From NCBI GenBank assembly GCA_029856295.1, contig JAHQWS010000039.1, positions 1-9,774 on the forward strand: a stretch of 9,774 bases of DNA, in the 5' to 3' direction. This stretch comes from Promethearchaeia archaeon. GTDB taxonomy: Archaea; Asgardarchaeota; Lokiarchaeia; Sigyniarchaeales; SOKP01. Shown here one piece after another: positions 6,028 through 9,774 of the stretch (position 1 is the first letter of the stretch; each line of letters starts with the position of its first letter). The position numbers and the translations under genes were made by a program. The notes beneath the pieces are model-generated. The model was not told where the DNA came from. It made no database searches and saw nothing but the letters and a program-made list of their open reading frames with translations.

Positions 6028-6627
6028 TTGAAGAAGAAATTTTTCATTGTAATAGATGGAATTGATGGTGCTGGTACTACCACGCATAGTAGTCTACTTG
6101 CTGGATTTTTAGAAGGTAGAGGTTTATCTCTACACTTAACTCAAGAACCCTCAAATAGTGATATCGGGCAAATATTAAGAAAGTTTCTGAAAAATAAAGA
6201 AATTCCCCCTTGTACTGATGCACTTCTATTTGCAGCGGATAGAAGTCTCCATTATTATAACGAAATCAAGAGTAAACTGGATGAAGGTTATATAGTTATT
6301 TCAGATCGCTATATTGAAAGTTCTATAGTATACCAATCAGTTCAATCTGATGAAATTTCAATCGAATGGGTAAAAGAAATAAATAAATTTGCTGGTGAAC
6401 CAGATTTAACTATAATTTTAGACATCAATCCTAAAATTTCTCTCGCGAGAAAAACTCAAGAAGATCTTGAAAAATTTGAAGATACAATTTTTCTGGATAA
6501 GGTAAGGGAACTTTACCTCAAAAGAGCAGAACAAAAAGGGTACTATATAGTTAATTCAGATGATATTATAGAAATTGTCCAAGAAAAAATTCAAAAAATT
6601 GTCATTGATAGCTTATTAAATAATTAA
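6028..6627 (+). CDS. tmk: Thymidylate kinase (dTMP kinase) with unusual P-loop
   Basis: The 199-residue protein belongs to the thymidylate kinase family, which converts dTMP to dTDP in the cytosol. The P-loop region is G11-IDGAG-T17-T18-T19, with Thr at the position of the normally invariant Walker A lysine. Other hallmarks are in place: T38-QEP-S42 (usually TREPG), A70-D71-R72, S92-D93-R94-Y95 with S98-S99 and Y102-Q103, and the lid segment R141-KTQEDLEKFE-D152. The start is TTG at 6028. An in-frame TGA lies 9 bases upstream and no ATG occurs before the P-loop, so TTG is the only reasonable start. There is no Shine-Dalgarno sequence; a weak TTTAATT about 32 bases upstream may be the TATA box of a leaderless message. 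It diverges from the zinc-ribbon cluster. Family call is good; activity with the altered loop is uncertain. Confidence 0.88.
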   Translation: MKKKFFIVIDGIDGAGTTTHSSLLAGFLEGRGLSLHLTQEPSNSDIGQILRKFLKNKEIPPCTDALLFAADRSLHYYNEIKSKLDEGYIVISDRYIESSIVYQSVQSDEISIEWVKEINKFAGEPDLTIILDINPKISLARKTQEDLEKFEDTIFLDKVRELYLKRAEQKGYYIVNSDDIIEIVQEKIQKIVIDSLLNN

Positions 6628-6697
6628 TATGATTATCTATAAATTATAACATTTAATCCTTGGTTCATATAAAGAGTAAGTAGATTCTCAGAGAAGC

Positions 6698-6705
6698 TTT
6701 AAATA
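6698..6705 (+). promoter_or_regulatory. TATA box of the MFS transporter gene
   Basis: TTTAAATA, preceded by the purine-rich AGAAGC as a possible BRE, starts 33 bases before the ATG. Archaeal transcription begins about 26 bases past the TATA centre, so the mRNA should start within a few bases of the ATG and be leaderless. The absence of any Shine-Dalgarno sequence agrees. Confidence 0.6.
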
Positions 6706-6730
6706 CATTCTTACATATAAAGATATTATC

Positions 6731-8020
6731 ATGGCTTTAGAAAAAACCAATTCTTATCAGAATAGGTCAAAAGCTGCCCTATTATATATGATTGTTATTT
6801 TAATGTGTGTGGAGATACTCGATACATATTGTACACTTTATCCTACTGTGATCCCTTCGAAAGTTATAGCAGAATTTTTATCAGATTTTCCACAAAACGT
6901 TGCAAATTCAACATTTGCCTTTTGTATAGCAATAGCATCAATAGGTACATATTTAGTATTATTAAATCAATTTTTAGCTGATCGTTTTGGAAGAAAAATA
7001 TTATTAGCTTTTACTGTATTTGGCATGGCATTTGCTTCTTTATTACTGATAACTGCGACGAATATTATTCAGTACACTATTTACTTATTTATGTTGTACA
7101 TATTTTTTAGTTCAGATATTTGGACGATCTATATTAGTGAAGAATGTCCACCTGAAAAAAGAGCTCAATGGAATGTTTTTGTTCTAATGGGTGGAATAGG
7201 AGGTGCATTATTACTCCCTATTTTTCGATCAATATTTGTAACAGAGACTACTTCGAATTGGAGGGGGATGGGTTATTTTGCAATACTTTGGGGTATACCT
7301 TTAAGTTTAGTTATTCTATTTACATTCAAGGAAACTCAAAAATATGAAGAAATGAAGGAGAAAATAGCATCTGGAGAGAAAATACCAAGTAATTTTAAAG
7401 AAAATATGAAAATTCTCTTTAAATCTGCACGACGTTTGGAATTCATTATGCTATTACTTATTAGTCTCATTGCCGGAACAATTTATGTTGTTTTTACTTT
7501 ATTAGAGGTTTATTATGCAAACAGTCCAAACGTAAGTGAATCATATATAAATTTTATTATTTTAATAACAGCTTTATCGGTTATTTTAGGATATCTCATT
7601 ACAGGAATAGCTGCAGATAAATGGGGGAGAAAACCAACACTTTATACTTGTGCATTTTTATCTCCTATTTCGGTAATACTTGTGGTTTATGGAGTTACAT
7701 CGTTATCTGGGATTTTACTTATAATTATAGTAGGTCTAGGTGCCGGTCTAGGATATATTTGTTTACAAGGTGTAAGAATAGTCAGTCGACTTATTGCTGT
7801 AGAGATTACTCCAACTAATGCTAGAGGAACAGGAAGCGGATTAAGATCTCTAGTTAATGCTTTTGGAACCACACTAGGTTTAATTATAAGCGGTTTTCTT
7901 ATATTGTATTTTGGATTAGCAATTACTTTCATTATTATAAGTTTTGCTCAACTTTTAATTATACCGCTTGGCTACTTATACTTAAAAGAAACAAAAGGAA
8001 TTGATTTAAGCGAAGTTTAA
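6731..8020 (+). CDS. Major facilitator superfamily (MFS) transporter
   Basis: The 429-residue integral membrane protein has about 12 hydrophobic helices in two halves. The first half has TMs at roughly 17-40, 58-80, 90-108, 114-134, 148-168 and 182-200. A cytosolic charged loop follows (200-236, KETQKYEEMKEKIASGEK). The second half has TMs at about 238-260, 272-293, 303-322, 326-346, 372-393 and 396-416. MFS motif A occurs in each half, L82-ADRFGRK-89 and A294-ADKWGRK-301. The end of the last helix reads YLKETKG, like the PETKG of sugar-porter-type members. The substrate cannot be told. E28-D31 in TM1 and E259 in TM7 are charged residues within the membrane that may couple protons or bind substrate (inference). 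It has its own leaderless promoter, so it is likely a single-gene unit ended by the T-tract downstream. Confidence 0.92.
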   Translation: MALEKTNSYQNRSKAALLYMIVILMCVEILDTYCTLYPTVIPSKVIAEFLSDFPQNVANSTFAFCIAIASIGTYLVLLNQFLADRFGRKILLAFTVFGMAFASLLLITATNIIQYTIYLFMLYIFFSSDIWTIYISEECPPEKRAQWNVFVLMGGIGGALLLPIFRSIFVTETTSNWRGMGYFAILWGIPLSLVILFTFKETQKYEEMKEKIASGEKIPSNFKENMKILFKSARRLEFIMLLLISLIAGTIYVVFTLLEVYYANSPNVSESYINFIILITALSVILGYLITGIAADKWGRKPTLYTCAFLSPISVILVVYGVTSLSGILLIIIVGLGAGLGYICLQGVRIVSRLIAVEITPTNARGTGSGLRSLVNAFGTTLGLIISGFLILYFGLAITFIIISFAQLLIIPLGYLYLKETKGIDLSEV

Positions 8021-8035
8021 ATAGAATTCTTACAC

Positions 8036-8050
8036 TTTTTTTTATTTTTT
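8036..8050 (+). terminator. T-tract terminator of the MFS gene
   Basis: T8-A-T6 begins 16 bases after the stop codon and fits archaeal oligo-U termination. It is flanked by an 8-bp inverted repeat (ATAGAATT at 8021-8028, AATTCTAT at 8053-8060), with the T-tract in the loop, so this is not a bacterial hairpin-then-U terminator. Confidence 0.48.
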
Positions 8051-8086
8051 CTAATTCTATATCTACCTTTAAGTCTAGTTTTGTAA

Positions 8087-8353
8087 CCTCGTCAAGAAGT
8101 TATGTAAAATTTCCACGAATGTATTCTTGAAATTAAGAAACAAAACTATAACCAACTAGACGAAATTTCATATTTAATTAAAGATAATCCTTTAACACCT
8201 TTTAAAATTTTTCAAATTCATTTTGGAGAAGATTTGGATGAGACGAGTTCCTTATTGACAATTATCGAAGTTATCGGATATCTAATTTATTTAGAGAATA
8301 GGAATGATGTAAAGAGAATTAAAAAGGATAATAAAATTTTATTGGTGAGTTGA
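8087..8353 (+). pseudogene. Decayed gene fragment: C-terminal winged helix of an MBL-fold hydrolase
   Basis: In one frame the sequence reads PRQEVM, then TAA at 8105-8107, then 81 open codons (NFHECILEIKKQN...) to TGA. The second part includes ISYLIKDNPLTPFKIFQIHF, GEDLDETSSLL, IIEVIGYLIYLENRN and VKRIKKDNKILLVS. I read it as the winged-helix tail that follows the metallo-beta-lactamase domain in LACTB2-like hydrolases, where a TP-x-EI helix and an E-V-x-x-HL-x-x-LE helix precede a V-K-R wing. The conserved His of EVxxHL is Tyr here. No ATG, GTG or TTG start lies at a sensible place. Only 66 bases separate it from the MFS stop, so the metallohydrolase domain is gone. The TAA is one base from AAA (Lys), a fitting residue there. 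The rest of the 8021-8438 gap shows no other gene. A short intact gene with an unusual start is the alternative. Confidence 0.62.
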
Positions 8354-8438
8354 AAGGAAAAGGATAAAAGATTAATTTGTATTTTTATATTAAATTTATA
8401 GATTAATTATTGAAAAAATAATTAAGTTTAGAATTAAA

Positions 8439-9728
8439 TTGGCAAAAAAAAATTCATTTAAATCGGATTTTTTTAATAAGGAACGATTGTTTAATTACGT
8501 AAGAACATTTAGTTTTCCACGGTTAGCTGGAACTGAAGGAGAACAGAAAGCCGTAGAGATCACAATCAAAACTTTTAAAGAAATTGGATTTGATGATACT
8601 CAAATAGAAAGGGAGCCTTTTGAATTTTCTGATTTCTATTCTACTACTCTTATTAAATTAATTATGATTGTGAGTCTAACATTTATGCTTATTATAGTGT
8701 TATTTACCTATATTCATCCTTTTATTGGTTTAGGTTTAATTGGTGGTATGATAGTATTAGTATATTTAATTTTAAGGGGCATAAAACATCCTGAAACTCC
8801 TGGATTTTGGGGAAAATATTATGGTTCAACTTTTAAAGCTACGAATGTTTTTACCAAAGTCCCTGTTAAATCTAAACCTCAAAAAAATGCAGGAAATATC
8901 ATAGTATCAGCTCACATTGACTCAAAATCACAAACATTAAAGACCTTTTGGAGGGTATTAGCTTATAGAATCTGGTTAAATGGAGGGATATTACTTGGCG
9001 TTGTATACATTATATTTCTCATTTATCAAATGTTAAGATTATTTTCTGCCTACTTTTTAGAGCAATTAGCATTCATCGAGAAAATCATTATATTTTTAAA
9101 TATTTCACTCTGGATATTAACCGGTTTAGTTTCATCTTCAAATATTTTGTTAATGTTTCTAAATACTCATAACAAATCACCTGGTGCCTTAGACAATGCC
9201 TCTGGAATGGCTATTGTTTTTGAATTAAGTTCATATTTTAAAGACCATAGTTTAAATAATTTTAACCTTTGGTTCTGTCAGTTTTCAGCAGAAGAATTAG
9301 GAACAATGGGCTCTAGAATATTCGTTAATAATCATGAGCATCAATTTAATAAGGAGAAAGTTTTTCAATTAAATTTTGATATGGTATCTATGGCAGGGCA
9401 TAAGAGAAATAGAGTGGAATATATGAAATCTTATGGTGTATTTCCTCGGAAAATGATTGCTCCAATTTTAAGTAACTATTTAGAAAAAGCCGCAAGTGAA
9501 GAAATTTTAAATATATCAGGGTTTCACTTAACCACTGGGGCGCATACTGATAGTGTGCCTTTCCATTTGAGAGGATATGAAGCTATAGATATTGTTACAA
9601 TAGCTTCAGCGAGATATACGCATACAAAAGCTGATACCCCAGATAAGGTAGATCCTCAAGTATTAGTTGAGGCATGTAAAATTGCTAAAAAAACAATCAT
9701 AATGCTTGATAATGATTATGAACTTTAA
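8439..9728 (+). CDS. Membrane-embedded M28 family metallopeptidase
   Basis: The 429-residue protein has a complete di-zinc M28 site. H159 (SAHIDS), D252 (GALDNASG), E286 (FSAEELGTMGSR), D314 (NFDMVS) and H395 (RYTHTKADT) are the expected ligands. D161 and E285 are the catalytic pair. Two hydrophobic hairpins are built in: one at about 70-112 before the catalytic core, and one at about 183-240 between the first and second zinc ligands. There is no signal peptide. Because both insertions are paired helices, all catalytic residues lie on one side. Basic residues at the helix ends (R113, K116, R172, R177) suggest the cytosolic face. It likely removes N-terminal amino acids from, or otherwise cleaves, peptides at the membrane; the substrate is unknown. 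The start is TTG at 8439, with no ATG between it and the upstream in-frame stop at 8391. No Shine-Dalgarno sequence; TTTATAGA at 8395-8402 is a possible TATA box. Confidence 0.9.
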   Translation: MAKKNSFKSDFFNKERLFNYVRTFSFPRLAGTEGEQKAVEITIKTFKEIGFDDTQIEREPFEFSDFYSTTLIKLIMIVSLTFMLIIVLFTYIHPFIGLGLIGGMIVLVYLILRGIKHPETPGFWGKYYGSTFKATNVFTKVPVKSKPQKNAGNIIVSAHIDSKSQTLKTFWRVLAYRIWLNGGILLGVVYIIFLIYQMLRLFSAYFLEQLAFIEKIIIFLNISLWILTGLVSSSNILLMFLNTHNKSPGALDNASGMAIVFELSSYFKDHSLNNFNLWFCQFSAEELGTMGSRIFVNNHEHQFNKEKVFQLNFDMVSMAGHKRNRVEYMKSYGVFPRKMIAPILSNYLEKAASEEILNISGFHLTTGAHTDSVPFHLRGYEAIDIVTIASARYTHTKADTPDKVDPQVLVEACKIAKKTIIMLDNDYEL

Positions 9729-9736
9729 TTTAAATA
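9729..9736 (+). promoter_or_regulatory. TATA box of the gene at the right edge
   Basis: TTTAAATA, identical to the MFS box, sits just after the M28 stop codon and 32 bases before the ATG at 9761. The near-identical spacing supports both calls and predicts another leaderless mRNA. Confidence 0.55.
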
Positions 9737-9760
9737 TAAAAAGAAGCCGAGTGGATTAAT

Positions 9761-9774
9761 ATGGGATACACAAT
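9761..9774 (+). CDS. Start of a gene cut by the window edge
   Basis: Only ATG GGA TAC ACA and two more bases (MGYT...) are present. The call rests on the TATA box at the right distance and the intergenic position after the M28 gene. The product cannot be guessed from four residues. Confidence 0.4.

Noticed and set aside
7621..7932. Two open frames (plus and minus) inside the MFS gene
   Set aside because: Both lie in the second half of the transporter, whose frame carries motif A and the helices. They are shadows.
8073..8161. Inverted GTCTAGTT / AACTAGAC pair around the start of the pseudogene
   Set aside because: Eight bases 73 apart is easily chance in AT-rich DNA. There is no target-site duplication or transposase trace to make it a mobile element.

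Overview
The window looks like AT-rich archaeal chromosome, with G+C near 30% judged by eye. Several genes have a TTTAAATA-type TATA box about 32-33 bases before the start codon, which implies leaderless mRNA. Only two genes have a clear Shine-Dalgarno sequence. The gene set (DUF362, DUF364, many small zinc ribbons, a membrane-embedded M28 peptidase and a metallo-beta-lactamase remnant with a winged-helix tail) resembles what I know of Asgard archaea, particularly the Lokiarchaeia. That placement is inference. No rRNA, tRNA, CRISPR array or insertion sequence was seen.

Left part (1-4118). A 56-residue zinc-ribbon protein lies on the minus strand (214-384). Then comes a divergent shikimate locus. 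The minus arm is aroK followed 3 bases later by a DUF364 protein. The plus arm is aroE, whose stop codon overlaps the start of a DUF362 protein (TAATG). AroE and AroK catalyse consecutive steps, dehydroshikimate to shikimate to shikimate 3-phosphate. Each is paired with a protein of unknown function from a family tentatively linked to metals or Fe-S clusters. The AroK is the bacterial P-loop type, not the GHMP-type shikimate kinase usual in archaea.

Middle part (4140-5813). Three minus-strand genes encode small membrane proteins ending in a double-CxxC zinc ribbon. One carries two tandem 2TM-like hairpins. The other two start with a CxxC - hydrophobic hairpin - CxxC unit that resembles the eukaryotic LITAF domain in layout. 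This is the part most likely to hold something undescribed.

Right part (6028-9774). Four plus-strand elements follow. The first is a thymidylate kinase whose P-loop has Thr in place of the usual Lys. The second is a 12-TM MFS transporter with a convincing leaderless promoter. The third is a decayed fragment of a gene, apparently the C-terminal winged helix of an MBL-fold hydrolase, in an otherwise empty 418-base gap. The fourth is an M28 metallopeptidase in which a transmembrane hairpin interrupts the catalytic domain between the first two zinc ligands. The first codons of another gene appear at the right edge behind a TATA box of the same kind.
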